Assembly: GCF_020520425.1 (NCBI RefSeq)
Contig: NC_079490.1
Coordinates: forward strand, 7,688,001 to 7,752,000
From: Spinacia oleracea
Lineage: Eukaryota; Streptophyta; Magnoliopsida; Caryophyllales; Amaranthaceae
Direction: 5' to 3'
DNA length: 64,000 nt
The notes beneath the pieces are model-generated. The model was not told where the DNA came from and did no database searches. It saw nothing but the letters and a program-made list of their open reading frames with translations. Below are positions 48,030 to 59,832 of the stretch, piece after piece; position 1 is the stretch's first letter, and the number at the start of each line of letters is the position of its first letter. Made by a program: the position numbers and the translations under genes.

Positions 48030-48780
48030 ATTCATCATGTCCAAATTAAAACCATTAAGTCAAGATCATAAACGATATGATCAGGTCATGTACATATCAA
48101 AACTGATTTTTATAGACCAGAACCATTATATATCTAGACCAGCACTGATAGGATTAGATAATATCCAGGTCATAACTAATCTGTACAGATCATGTCCATA
48201 TCATGTTCAAATCTGCAAAGATCTTGTCTACATCAGAACCGATCCTTACATAATCAATATGTTCAGATCAAAACTGATTTGTACAGATCATGTCCAAATC
48301 AGAATCGATATGTCCAGATTATAACTGGTCTAGATATCGACTATGTACAGATTATGTTCAGATCAGAATTTTTCTGCAACGATCATATCATGTCCAAATC
48401 AGAATTGATTTGTACTGATCATGACTAGATCAGAACTAGTCTGTACAGATCAGAACTAATCTGTACAGATCATGTACAGATCAGAAATGATTGCTCTGAA
48501 CATGATTTGTACAGATCATGTCCCCATATCAAAATTGATTTGTACAGATCATATCCAGATCAGAGCTAAACTGTACAGATAACGTTCAGATCAGAACTGG
48601 TATGTACAGATCATGTCCATATTAGAACTGAACTATACAGATCATGTCTAAATCAGAAATGATCATGTCCAGAACAGAACAGATTTGTACAAATCATGTC
48701 CAGATCAGAACCGATCTGTACAGATCATATCCAGATCATATCCATATCATAACCGATCTATCAAGATCATGTCTAGGTCT
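48030..48780. repeat. Degenerate 'gtacagatcatgtccagatcagaac' repeats
   Basis: About twenty imperfect copies of a ~30-35-bp unit built from gatcag/catgtcc/tgtacag. The unit is related to the gatcaga runs at both ends of the Harbinger-like element. The frames through it are artefacts of the repeat. Confidence 0.85.
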
Positions 48781-49277
48781 ATCTAATATACGGAATAGTT
48801 AAATCATGAGCTACGTCAAATAAATAATAACAATATTATAAATTTGTGTAATATTTATTTTACACGCAAGTCGTTTAATATTAATAACGGATATTTCATG
48901 AAATACCCCCGAGTTTTGAAGTAATTCACCAAATGCCCATCAAGTTCCAATAATTCACCAAATACCCCTGACAATTGACTTAATGCCCCAAATACCCTTA
49001 CTGATAACGGTCCGTTAGTCCGTCGTTAGTCTAGTTTCATAATTCACCAAATGCCCCTTTTTAAAAAATTTATTTCACCAAATACCCCTATTATTAAACT
49101 TATTTCACCAAATGCCCCCAACCTTAAAAATAGTTATGCTGATGTTCCAACGGCTAGTTTTTTCGTTTGAAAATTAGTCGTTGCTTATTGTTTGCTTATG
49201 CCTTCTTGATCCACTAAAGTTGTGATAATATCTAAAGGCTAATTTTGAACAAACGTAGTACGAAGAGAAAATAATAA

Positions 49278-51025
49278 CGGTTTTTTCATGAAATGCCCCT
49301 GAGGTTTGCAAAAACGCACCAAATACCCTCGCGTCTTTTGAATCACATAATATACCCCTATTTTTTCCCAAGTTTGCACCAAATACCCCTAAACCGACCT
49401 TCCGTTAAGCCTCCGTTAAGTCGTGTTTATAATTCACAGAATACCCCTATTTATAAACTAAGTTGCACCAAATACCCAAAATATTTTTAAACCGCAGAAT
49501 TTGATTTCCATAAATCGTTCACCTAATATGGGGATTGAGGATATGCAATTAATAATAGAAAATATTGTCACTCAAATCTTTCACCTAAAATATCACACTT
49601 TGTTTGACCAGCAATGGAAATAAAAGGGGGGCGTCTACACAATCACCACCCACAAACATTAATCGGAAAACCAAATCATAGTGGTTCATTTCTATATTAG
49701 TTCACCATCACCTCTGGGCTTGAATTCACAGAAAAACAATAACCGACTAGTTTCATATCCCATAGATACAGCAAGGTGGGGCAACAACTTAGCAGGGAAG
49801 TGCTAATAATCAACTGACTTTAGCTCACTCTAATAAAATGAGATCAAAATTACAAGAAAAAGAAAGGAACATGACTGTCATGATGAATTCAAGGGTGAAA
49901 TATAACCAATTTCAACTAGAAAGCACAACCAAAGAGTATATAGAAATCAAAACTGTAGAAATCATCATCATCAAGTTGTTATCTGAAATGGCTACTACAA
50001 ATGACCAGCAACTTCATCTGCTTTACGATACCTAGGGCCTTGAACCCAAGCACCATCAATGGGGGCAATAACTCCAGTCAAGCCATCGTCGACAAAATCA
50101 CAACCCTCTTCCCCTCTAAAACAGCCTTCACCGGCGCCAACTTAAGCTTCACACCAAAGTCCCTAATCCTCTGTGAAGGCTCGATAAAGGTTCTCCCCAC
50201 ATAATGGGACCTAATCAAACCCTTTTGAAAGGGCACACCAGCTTTCTCAGCATCCCCAAGAGCAGCAACAACCCCAGAATCAGGCACTGCAATAACCACA
50301 TCACATTCAACAGGCGAATCAAACCAAATAAAAAACGCCTAGAAATTAAACGCCAATTTGTAATCAAAAGAACTAATCAACAACAAACCCAAGAATCACA
50401 ACCAAACCACCGATCAAAATCCGGCGAAATTTGTCGATCCCTTGCCAGAAGACCCGAAACCCATCCCTAATTCAAACCCAATGAGAAACTTCCTTCTACT
50501 GGGCAATTATAATTATCAAAGGAAAGAGAAGAAGCTTTGTAGAGCTTTACTTGATAAGGAGAGAGAAAATAATTTGGGTTTGGAATCTGGTCACGAGGAT
50601 GATGCAAGTGAGGCTGTTGGGTTTGGAATCTGGTCACGAGGATCACCAACATCTTGCCCCCATTTGTAGTAGCCACTATACTTCAAAATCGTGGGTTAGG
50701 CTTGCCGGCGACCAGAGATCGGCCTCCGCCGGCGAAAAAAGAGCGGAGATCGGATGCCGCCGGCGACCAGAGAGCCGGAGGAAGAACATCGGAGAGGAGA
50801 GAGAAAAAGATAGAGAAAATGGTTGAGATTTCTTTGGGAATTTTGTCAAAAAACATGTTTTAAGGGCAAAATAGTAAAACGCGACTAACGGCAGACTAAC
50901 GCCGTTAACTCAAAGGTGTATCTCATGAACAGTACGCAAAAATAGGGGTATATTATGTGATTCAAAAGACGCGAGGGTATTTGATGCGTTTTTGCAAACC
51001 TCAGGGGTATTTCATGAAAAAACCG
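49278..51025. mobile_element. Pack-MULE (inner) with amidophosphoribosyltransferase piece
   Basis: The inverted ends start CGGTTTTTTCATGAAAT and continue 'gcccctgaggtttgcaaaaa'. The exact 9-bp duplication AAATAATAA lies at 49269-49277 and 51026-51034. The TIR is related to that of its host MULE. No transposase. It carries a captured purine-synthesis gene fragment (49995-50340) and a GC-richer leader-like stretch at 50700-50810. Confidence 0.92.
49995..50340 (-). pseudogene. Amidophosphoribosyltransferase (ASE/purF) fragment
   Basis: On the minus strand [40 protein letters not shown] and [20 protein letters not shown] are an almost unchanged piece of plant glutamine-PRPP amidotransferase, the plastid enzyme that starts purine synthesis. 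After LEGKRVV the family's VVDDSIVRGTT is lost. The frame shifts and continues through 32 codons of unrecognised sequence ([20 protein letters not shown]) to a stop at 49995. The N-terminal glutaminase and the PRPP loop are missing, so it cannot be an enzyme. Confidence 0.88.
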
Positions 51026-51353
51026 AAATAATAATGTTGATTGTGTGTTCCACTCAATACAAAGCTACGCAATTTATAGGTATCAAAATAACAAACTAAG
51101 CCTTATAATAAGGGAGAAAGATACTTATGAAATGAATCCATGCAACAAAGAAAATCAATGTTCTGAGTAACGAGTGAGATATCTTGAAATAACAATTTGT
51201 ACATTAAACCCAAGGCATAATCCAAAGAGAAGCTAGTAGGAAACTTATTCCTGATTTACAGCTACGATGCCAATTATGAGCTTTGGATCTATTGATGTCA
51301 CAAGGAAATTTGACAAGCATCGACTCAGCGTACACAAATTCAACTCCACTGCT

Positions 51354-51618
51354 TCAACCCAGGGACGGAAAACACTTGAGGATAATCTCAGAACCTGTTT
51401 CGAGCTCCTGTTCTAGTATGGTCAGTGGAGGAACCAATCTCTCTATTTTCCTTCTCCAGCAGTTAATATTAACAATTTAACATTCCTGAATTTCGACAAG
51501 CATCAACTAGCGGGCCAACTTGTGCATCCAACTCTATACCAATAATAAGACCCTGCCCTCGGACTTCTTTCACATGTTGTTTGCCTCCTAATTTCTTCGC
51601 TAAGAGTTCTCTGAAGTC
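51354..51618 (-). pseudogene. Acetylornithine aminotransferase fragment
   Basis: Minus strand: [40 protein letters not shown], then after frame changes LTAGEGK and ERLVPPLTILEQELE ... LKCFPSLG. This follows the C-terminal part of the plant plastid acetylornithine aminotransferase (arginine synthesis). The PLP-lysine region is not included and there are at least two frameshifts. It was captured by the outer MULE. Upstream DNA to about 51960 may be captured intron. Confidence 0.85.
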
Positions 51619-52609
51619 TTAACCTTTCTTTGCTAAAAGTACTTGCTTGCTCTCTTAAGTCCTAAGTTCTGCCTGTCCATCCCAAACCATGACATAAATA
51701 GGATTAGCCTTTCTTCATTTCACAATCAAAGTAAGATGCCTTGTATTGACATTACAGTATCATCTTTTTCTTCATTTGCTTCAAGTCCTATTGCATCTTA
51801 CTGTTTCCCCTATTTTCAGTACTTTCTCCTTCGCCTAAGCTTCCCCTGTATTGTCCTTCATGCTGCTGCCCCCTGTTTTCTTGCTCAATTACTCCCTTGC
51901 ACCAACTCAGATTGTTGCAAGGATCACACTTGTAGTACAACCTTTGTGGATTGAGTGTTGTATCGGAGCTTCAGATGACAAATTTCCAATCACAATAGCA
52001 AAATAATTGGTTAGGTACTCTAACATATGTGGACTCATTGTATGTGGATGATGATTTTGAAACAAAAGTCATGACACAAATCTAATGCAATTAGCGAAGC
52101 AAAGAAAAAAAACAACTAAATTACAAGAAACATTCAGAAAGTGGGTTTTTATAGCCAGCAAGACCAACAGCTACTTTTCAAATGAAAAAACTAGTCGTTG
52201 GAACATCAGAATAACTATTTTAAGTTTGGGGCATTTGGTGAAATAAGTTTAATAATAGGGGTATTTGGTGAATTATGAAACTAGGCTAACGGCGGACTAA
52301 CGGACCGTTAAAAGTAAGGGTATTTTGGGCATTAAGTCAATTGTCAGGGGTATTTGGTGAATTATTGGAACTTGATGGGCATTTGGTGAATTACTTCAAA
52401 ACTCGGGGGTATTTCATGAAATATCCGTATTAATAAATGTAGATTTTTGTTTAAACTTAATTATGAAGAATCAGATCAGACCAGATCAGATCAGACCAGA
52501 CCATATTAAATCAGAAAAAATAAGTTCAGATCAGATCAGATTAGAAAAAATAAGTTTAGATCAGATCAGATCAGGAGAAATAAGGTGAACTAAACATGGC
52601 CTAAATTAC

Positions 52610-54134
52610 CAGCAACTTTTAAGAGTTTTAAAACCTTTGAATTAGTTAGAAATTTGTTGCTCATAATTAGAATAATAGTCTCAATTGGCCGATTAAAGTC
52701 CTAGCATAAAACATTGATTTTTGGCCTTTAAAACCATTAAAATCGACACTTTAAAACCTTGGATTAAGTCTGAAATTTAAGTTTGATTTCCATAACTGAA
52801 AACGACTTTAAATTATGTAAATCAATCATGCATTATATTAAGATTAAAACTCTAATCTTAATTATCCATAAAAATCGCGTTTAGACATTAAAAATCCAAG
52901 CATTAATAAATAACCAAATCTGAAAATAATAACTCTTTTAATAAAAATTATCCTCATGAATTCAAATACAAAAAATATCATAATTCGGTATTCATAACCG
53001 TTCCCAGCAGTTTAAATAGTCAAAATCAATAATAATAATAATAATATAATTTTGAAATACAGAATTGAAATAGAATAGGTAAGGAAGAACAGAATTATAC
53101 CAATCCGGCCTATAGCACGGTACAATCACGAATTGAATGTGATTGGGCGAAAAAAAGGGTTAACATATACGGAGTATACAGAACAACGACCAACGCACAA
53201 CACACAACAACCGTGAGTGTGTGCGCGGACAGCAACGAGAAGGCAGCATCAAGGCTTCGATGCACGGCAGACACGAGAGGAGAAAGAGAGACGAGCGTGT
53301 GTGGGTGCAGCACACTCGACAACAACAAGAACAACACGCAGCGCAGCAGCAACAACACGCGAGTGTGCAGGCTGTGCGACGACGGGATGCGAGCGAGAGG
53401 AGAGGGAGTGTGCGAGTGGTGCTATGCACACCAATGCACGAGCACGCAGCAAGGGCACCAAGGGACGCGTGTTGTGCGAGAGGCATAGAGAAATGCAGCA
53501 GCAAGGCACGAGGGTGCTCGTGCTTGCGGGCAAAAGAGAGAGGGAAGTGGATATTACTGCAGCAGGATATTAGAACGCTCATAACTTCTAATCTATAACT
53601 CATAATTAATCGATTCTTGAGGCAAAGTTTCGAGATCTACAACTTTGAAGAAGAAACTTTTGTCTGAAAACGAACAGAAGTAGGAGAAAAACGGTCAAAC
53701 ATAAGTTCGACGAAAGAAAGAGGAATTTAGGGTTATGGTTTTACTTTTAGGTTTAATGAATAATAGTACGTGAGGGATTTTGAGGGTGAGCACCTATATT
53801 TATAGGTTTAGGAAACTCAAAGATGGGCTAGGCTTTAGGATTCCCTTTCGGGCTTCATTAAACATAAGATGGGCTTGTTTAATTTGTTTGGTCTTGAACT
53901 TGGAATTGGATTGGGCTAGATTAATTAAAAATCGTTTTACTTTTGAAACCCAATTAAATTCCCAACTTGAAATAATAAATTCGTTTGGTAATTAATTAAA
54001 ATAACAAATATTCTATTTAATTAAAAATACATTTAAATAATATTTAAATGCGGTTTGAATTCTAAAAATCATAAAAATACTTTATAAATATAATAAAATA
54101 TATTTATAAATACAGAAAAATACGAGGTATTACA
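52610..54134 (-). repeat. Ty3/Gypsy (chromovirus-like) LTR, probably solo
   Basis: Read on the minus strand it begins TGTAATACCTCGTATTTTTC, a start typical of Tekay-like plant LTRs. It has a TATAAATATAGG box near 53795 and a 'ccctaaattcc' leader. No coding interior adjoins it, so it looks like a solo or truncated LTR. The left border is approximate. Frames in its GC-rich part (53.2-53.6 kb) are artefacts. Confidence 0.65.
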
Positions 54135-54173
54135 ATCATCAAAAACATTTGGGTTAACATGTTATGTATAGAA

Positions 54174-54600
54174 AAAACATAAGAGTTTCGATACTTGGAC
54201 ACAAAACTTTACTCCCAAAGTCGTTGTAAGACATGATGAAACAAGTGGAAAAGGCAAAAGCAACATGGAAATAAAGGCGCCGCATGTGGAGTTTAAGTTA
54301 GCGATAGCTTATGCCGGTACAAGAGATATAGTGCTTGCTACAAGGAGATTGTGTGAGAAGGCCAAGGCTGGCCTAATTGAGCCCGGTGCCATAGACGAGG
54401 CCTTGTTTGATCAAGAGCTTTCGACTCGTGGCACTCCTCCCCCAGACTTTTGTATCCGAACCGGTGGTCAAATTCGTCTTAGCGGCTACTTGACATGGCA
54501 ATTTGCCAATATTGAGTTGTACTTCACTGACATTTATGGGCCAGAGTTTACAGAGGATGAGTTTCTCAAAGCTATAAAGTCCAGAACTAATAAGAATTGA
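54174..54600 (+). pseudogene. cis-Prenyltransferase C-terminal fragment
   Basis: Reads IRVSILGHKTLLPK, then after a one-frame shift FKLAIAYAGTRDIVLATRRL, the substrate-binding motif RTGGQIRLSGYLTWQFANIE and LYFTDIYGPEFTEDEFLKAI, ending at 54600. This is the last ~130 residues of a plant cis-prenyltransferase (dehydrodolichyl or polyprenyl diphosphate synthase type). The catalytic Asp region is absent. It lies on the same strand as the cis-prenyltransferase gene starting at 63615. Right after its end the sequence continues into a Copia remnant, so it was cut or captured there. Confidence 0.85.
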
Positions 54601-54867
54601 ATTCATCATATTTTTTAAAGTCGTGTTTTTCCTTTCAACAATTCATATTGGGAGTTTTAGGAGCTGCAACAACCATAAACGGCTAGAAACTAAAACGAGA
54701 GTAGTGGAGCAGTTGCAACGAAACAAATTCCGTAATCAATGTCATTAGTGGGTTGATTAATTTTTCTGACCGTTACATCAAGAATTAACCAAACCGCTCC
54801 TGACCAAAAAGAATATACAGGCCCACAACCCCCCCCCCCCACGCCCGCGCATCGCATTCCCACGTAC

Positions 54868-54939
<72 letters not shown>

Positions 54940-55400
54940 GTGTCCACCCATACCACTCTCACTCTTTCTTTCTTATAACGGATGCAAAGAAAGAATAAAT
55001 AACGTAATAAAGAACGCAGAGAATTTAACGTGGTTCACTAACAATGTGTTAGCTACGTCCACATGCAGAGGGGAGGAAAGTTTTATTGATCTTGAGGATT
55101 ACAGATTACAGAATACAACTAGATTATGACCTAAAGAGTTTATATAGTACTCTCTAGACAGGTGCGGAAAAGCCCATAAAATAGGCCCAAAACAGATAAC
55201 CCTAGCGAGATTCCCATGCGGGGGCGTTGCAGTAAGGGGCTTGACCGATTCAAGGCATTATTCTAACATTCTTAAACAAGTATTGCGCGCACTCAAGCCC
55301 CAAATATAATCAAGGAATAAATTAAGTTGACATTTTATCAATGTGGGCCTTTTTTCCTTCTCACTTTTCCCACTCTTTTTCTTTTGCACCCTCAACAAGA
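54596..55400 (-). mobile_element. Decayed Copia remnant related to the element at 10269-16204
   Basis: 54596-54645 matches a short part of the integrase region of the young Copia. 54640-54960 and 55270-55400 match its LTR in order (cggctag, 'agtgggttgattaa', gtgtgtg run, 'cttttcccactc'). Between them lies a different LTR-like segment ('gtggttcactaacaatgtgt'). It is old and rearranged, with many breaks. Confidence 0.7.
54871..54936. repeat. (GT)n microsatellite
   Basis: 33 GT repeats, an expanded version of the short gtgtgtg run in the related Copia LTR. Confidence 0.95.
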
Positions 55401-55581
55401 ACTTTCAATAGAAACTTTTATAAATTTCAAGCTAGTCCCTAGCTACAATCATTGGAGATGATATGAGTGTTATATTTGTGTCTAAAGACCCTAGAAGTGT
55501 TCTAGTTTAGTTTGTTGCGCTATATTTAATTAATACAAATTTACCTCCACCCCCAATTTTTTTTAAAAAAAATAGTGTTGC

Positions 55582-57032
55582 TGTTATAAATATATTGTAT
55601 TGTGGATGCCCATTATACCCCTGCCATCCTTATCCTATATAATGTATGTTTGTGTACATATTATGCCAAATGGAATAAGATCATAACCGCCCATTTCTCT
55701 CTTTCTCTCTCTCCCTTTCTCCCTAATTTCATAACACGTTATCAGCACCATTATAGTTATGTTTTATCATGGTATGATGTAGAATTATCCAGTTATAATT
55801 TCGTATTACATGTTTCAAAACTATTATGATGTCGTATATGAATACGCATCCAAAGAATGGTAAGACAAATTTGCAACTTTATGAATATTATAAGAGGAGT
55901 TTCTTACTCCAATGGGCGAATAATTGCGAAAGAAGTATATATATATAATGTTGATTTAATAGCATGTTATGAATCATGCAAATAAAAAGAGTTCCTGAAG
56001 AACTTATACATGATGTTCTTAAACATCTAGTCCTTTAAGTTTTGCCATATGAATGTCATAACATTGATCAAATATTATCTAAACTCTTGAAGAGTGTTTT
56101 TGAACTGTCGTCTCAACCAGTAGTTTGAGTACTTGAGAATTATGAAATATACATATTAGTTTATTCACGGAAGAATTCTTGTACAAATATGAGTTGATTC
56201 AAAAATATAAGATAAGAGGATGTAATGTCCTTACATTGAGTTTTATTTTAGGGTCCAGAAGAACCATAAATTACATTATACCCTAAGTTGGACAGTGAAA
56301 TTATTATTTATCATGCATTGTCATGAAAGTATGACTAGAGAAATTTGATCAACATTGATGATTACTACTATTTATGATCTCCAGAAGAAGGTTTATATAT
56401 GTCCAATGTGAAAAGATACATTTTGTAATATTATGTGCAAGAAAGTATATTATTTCACGTATTATTTTCAAAAGTTTGGTGATATAAATACTCACCTAGT
56501 GCATACAAGTGAAGATTTGAAAATTCAAGTCAAATGGTGGAGAATCAAATTTCAAGAAGCTACATGTTGATACATTTGAAAAGTTATCAACAATATTATA
56601 TTCATTGAACTTGAAGATCTCAAGTAATGTATTCATCAGGGGGAGAAAATACGCGTTGCACTCTTTTTCCCTTAACCATGGTTGTCCCATTGGGTTTTCC
56701 TGGTAAGGTTTTTAATGAGGCAACATCCCAAGCGTATTATGATGAGTGTTGTATTTTTTTTCCTTCACTAAGTTTTTATCCCACAGGGTTTTCTTAGGAA
56801 GGTTTTTAATGAGGTATCATCTCATGTACATTACAGGGCCATTGTATTGCTTTAGATAATGGACATCCAAGGGGGAGTGTTATAAATATATTGTATTGTG
56901 GATGTCCATTATACCCCTGCCATCCTTATCTTATATAATGTATGTTTGTGTACATATTATGCCAAATGGAATAAGATCATAACCGCCCATTTCTCTCTTT
57001 CTCTCTCTCCCTTTCTCCCTAATTTCATAACA
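55582..57032 (+). mobile_element. Small non-autonomous LTR element (TRIM-like), looks structurally whole
   Basis: 155-bp LTRs lie at 55582-55736 and 56878-57032 (start TGTTATAAATATATTG, end TTTCATAACA) and differ at about two bases. The 5-bp duplication GTTGC lies at 55577-55581 and 57033-57037. A primer-site-like 'gttatcagcacc' follows the left LTR and a purine tract aagggggag precedes the right one. The 1.1-kb interior has no coding capacity. A Copia-type 3' region is suggested by 'cccattgggttttcctggta'. It is young judging by the LTRs. Confidence 0.9.
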
Positions 57033-57137
57033 GTTGCAACTCCTTTTTTTTTTTTTTTTTTTTTGAAATTTGGGGGTGGAGGTAAAATACATTAAGACGA
57101 ATACAATACATGTATTCGGTCATACGTAATTCATAAT

Positions 57138-57781
57138 TAGGGATGTCAGTGGGGCAGATTTTATGGGTGATCCGCCCCGCATCCGCCCCCATGTAGGCGG
57201 GGATGGAGGTAGATTTGGCGGGGGATGGGTATAGAAATCGTACCCGTCATGGGTGATGGGGCAGGTGTGGATTTTGTGTTGAACCCGCCCTATCCGCGCC
57301 CCATCCCCACTCGCCCTGCTTCATACCCGCCATTGGTAATGGGGTGAGTGGATTTATTTACATGCTAGGTGATAATATTTAGGTGAGATTTTTAAGTTTT
57401 TTGTTTGGATTTTTTTGTAATGACGGGTATTTTTTCGATTATATATTTTACTTTAGTCATAAAGTATATATTTTTTTTCTAAATTTAACTTTTATTACTC
57501 TGTATATATGACAAATTGACAAATATTTGCTAAATAAGAAAAATTAGGCAGGTATTGGCGCGGGTATATGGTGGGAATAAGAAGGGAATGGATACTCAGT
57601 GGGGTGGTGGGGCGGGAATGGATTTTAGTTTATACCCGTTGGGGCGGGGATGGGGATGAATTTTGTACCCGCCATGGGTGATGGGGCGGGGATGGGAATG
57701 CAAATTTTAGGTGGGGCTGGGGATGGGAATGGGGATGGAGGGACCTACATCCGCATCCGCCCCGCCACATTAACATCCCTA
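57138..57781. mobile_element. hAT-type MITE
   Basis: The ends tagggatgtcagtggggc and gccacattaacatcccta are inverted and flanked by the exact 8-bp duplication ttcataat (57130-57137 and 57782-57789). The interior is rich in 'cgggga/ccgcccc' units. Non-coding. Confidence 0.9.
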
Positions 57782-57789
57782 TTCATAAT

Positions 57790-58778
57790 CTTAGTGATAT
57801 TTTGTTGCATACCTTCTGGTTCTCAAATCTCATGCATTTGTTTTATTAATTTTTCACAATCAATGTAATTCGATCACATTATCTTAATTCATAATTCATA
57901 ATACGTTGTTTTCACGAAAAGAGGCGGTCCATGAGACAATGAAATCAACCTGTATCTTCTTGGAATAACGTTAATTAGAAAGTACAAATTGAAGTAATAG
58001 CAAATCGAATCATAAGAAGAAAAACAAAAAAAAACAGACTTACTACTCCGTCTATTGACCCGTCCTATACTTGACCATTAATATCTCTTAGCCAAATTGA
58101 AAACAATTGATATTTCAAAATAACACAGCAAAATAAATATCTAATGTCAGCGTGTTCAACAAACAATAGTAAAGACGTACGTGGGCTATGGCTGGCAGTG
58201 TTTTGTGTCGAACCCACATGTCATGGGCCTGAATGATGCTCGTATGTTGCGCAAGCTCACATGTTTCGTTGCAGACCAAAAGTTTCAAAAGGGCTATCAG
58301 ACACGATACAAGCCCACTATGTTACCCTCGTATCGTCCATTCGTGTTCACTCAATTTAACGTGCTTTTTTGTGTTGTGCCATGTCGTCGTGCTTGTCAAA
58401 AAAATATGCGGCTCAAACTCTGCCCACAACTTTATGCACGTGTCTAACCGTGTTTTTCTGTGCTCGTGCTTGTTTCATATGTGCTAGGTTGTGCCACGAG
58501 CCGAGCCAGCCAAATACCATAATCTTAGTAACTTAGTAGCCCTTCTCAAGTTCTCAACTTATTGGATCCTGCACTGAAATTAAATTGGCAGATTTGATTA
58601 ATGTACCAGGTTAAAGTAGTTTATAATATTTTTTTGTGTATAAATTAAGGAAGCTGATAATTAATTAGCTTGCTTCAAAGTTTTCTAAGGTGTCGTACGA
58701 GGAACAAGGAATCAACAACTTTGGGCCACGGTGTATAACCTGCACGTAGCACGCACTATACGTTCATTCGACCCGTTA
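57790..58778. other. Intergenic DNA without recognisable gene
   Basis: Open frames near 58181-58487 have no known protein character. A weak pair of inverted 'ggctatggctggc' / 'gccgagccagcc' ends (about 58185-58510) may be a degenerate MITE. I see nothing else. Confidence 0.4.
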
Positions 58779-59095
58779 TAATCAAACGCGTGTCACGAAT
58801 AATTAGGAACAAATATGCAAATACAATGTAGAACAAATAGTAAAAATAATAATAAAAGACACAAGTCTTTTTGAGGAAATTTTCCTCCCCTCAAATATTA
58901 TCGTATTATAAGTTCCTGCAAAATAATACAATAATCCATCAATCGATGATTCTTCTCATCAATGTATTTTTCCTCTCCTTTTCTAGCTAGGCCGAAACCC
59001 CTTTATAGGCTAAACTAGAAATCCTCGTCAATTGGGATACATAAAATTTTCCCTCCAAGTATACTATCTTAGTTGTACATACATACCTAAAATGT
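58779..59095. repeat. Direct repeat, copy 1 (LTR-like)
   Basis: Matches 59833-60150 in the same orientation, including cgcaaatacaat, 'tattatcgtattataagttc' and 'gctaaactagaaatc'. The two could be remnants of LTRs of one lost element, but the DNA between them (59096-59832) shows no coding or retroelement motif. Confidence 0.7.
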
Positions 59096-59832
59096 ACAGT
59101 ACTATGTATCTAGTTTTTAAATTACAATTCTAACCGCTTTGGAATATGTGTCCAAAGTATGAAAATTTTGACTTTAAATTCTCATTCTTATATACATCAA
59201 AAAATTATTATCTAAGATCTTGTAAGATTGTTCTCATTATATATTTTCATAATGGTTGTCTCTCATAATTTTTTTTACTTTAAGGTCTTTTTTCGCAAAT
59301 TTTTTTAAAAGGTTGTTTCTCGCAAAAAAAGGGTTATAAAATGTTGTTTTTGGCAAATTTGCCTTTAATATTTATATGTGTTTTTTAAGGTAAAATGAAG
59401 TGTCTTACCGAGCCGAGACCCGACATTGGTCAACCCGCCCCAGGTAAGCAGGTTAGGCACTTTAGAGAATTAACCCCTTCCTCAAAGTTCCCCTAGTGGG
59501 TCGGGATTAAATCCTAACATTAATTTTAGTTGGAATTTGGAATCTTTTCGACTATGCTAAGACTTTGCTTGCACTTTCTAAAAGCGGTCATATTTTAATA
59601 TGTGTAGCACGCTATTTTTTATATGTATTTTTTCTATTTTATTATTTCTCCCTTCCCTCATCAGGCCCACTAATAATATATATTTTATAATTTCTTCCTT
59701 AATTTTGCATTATTTAAATACTTTACTAGTTTATTACCCATTATTTTTTTCACAATTATTAATTTGTTCCCACTTACCAATATAAATTAACTTCCTCTCT
59801 CAAAACTCGATGCAAAATGCATATATATTTTG

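Larger units (their letters stand above)
48888..52427. mobile_element. Pack-MULE (outer) with acetylornithine aminotransferase piece
   Basis: The long inverted ends start CGGATATTTCATGAAATA and extend nearly 200 bp (caccaaatgcccatcaagtt etc.). The exact 9-bp duplication TATTAATAA lies at 48879-48887 and 52428-52436. Long TIRs plus a 9-bp duplication mark a Mutator-like element. No transposase is seen. It carries a host gene fragment (51354-51618) and has been hit by a second MULE (49278-51025). Confidence 0.92.
47530..52601. mobile_element. PIF/Harbinger-like element hosting two nested Pack-MULEs
   Basis: The ends GGCCCTATTTAGTTCACC and (inverted) GGCCATGTTTAGTTCACC are flanked by TAA at 47527-47529 and 52602-52604, the 3-bp TWA duplication typical of PIF/Harbinger. 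Just inside both ends lie runs of 'gatcagatcaga'. Without the nested insertion (48888-52427 plus one 9-bp duplication) it is about 1.5 kb. No transposase is seen, so it is non-autonomous. Confidence 0.85.

Noticed and set aside
48037-48428. Frames of 95 and 78 codons
   Set aside because: They are translations of the degenerate gatcag/catgtcc repeats.
53160-53603. Several overlapping 90-147-codon frames on both strands
   Set aside because: Cys/Ser- or Arg/Gln-rich low-complexity frames in a GC-rich part of an LTR; no protein family character.
58181-58487. Two overlapping frames of 84-88 codons
   Set aside because: No recognisable motif, no promoter or splice context, and weak inverted ends suggest degenerate MITE DNA.
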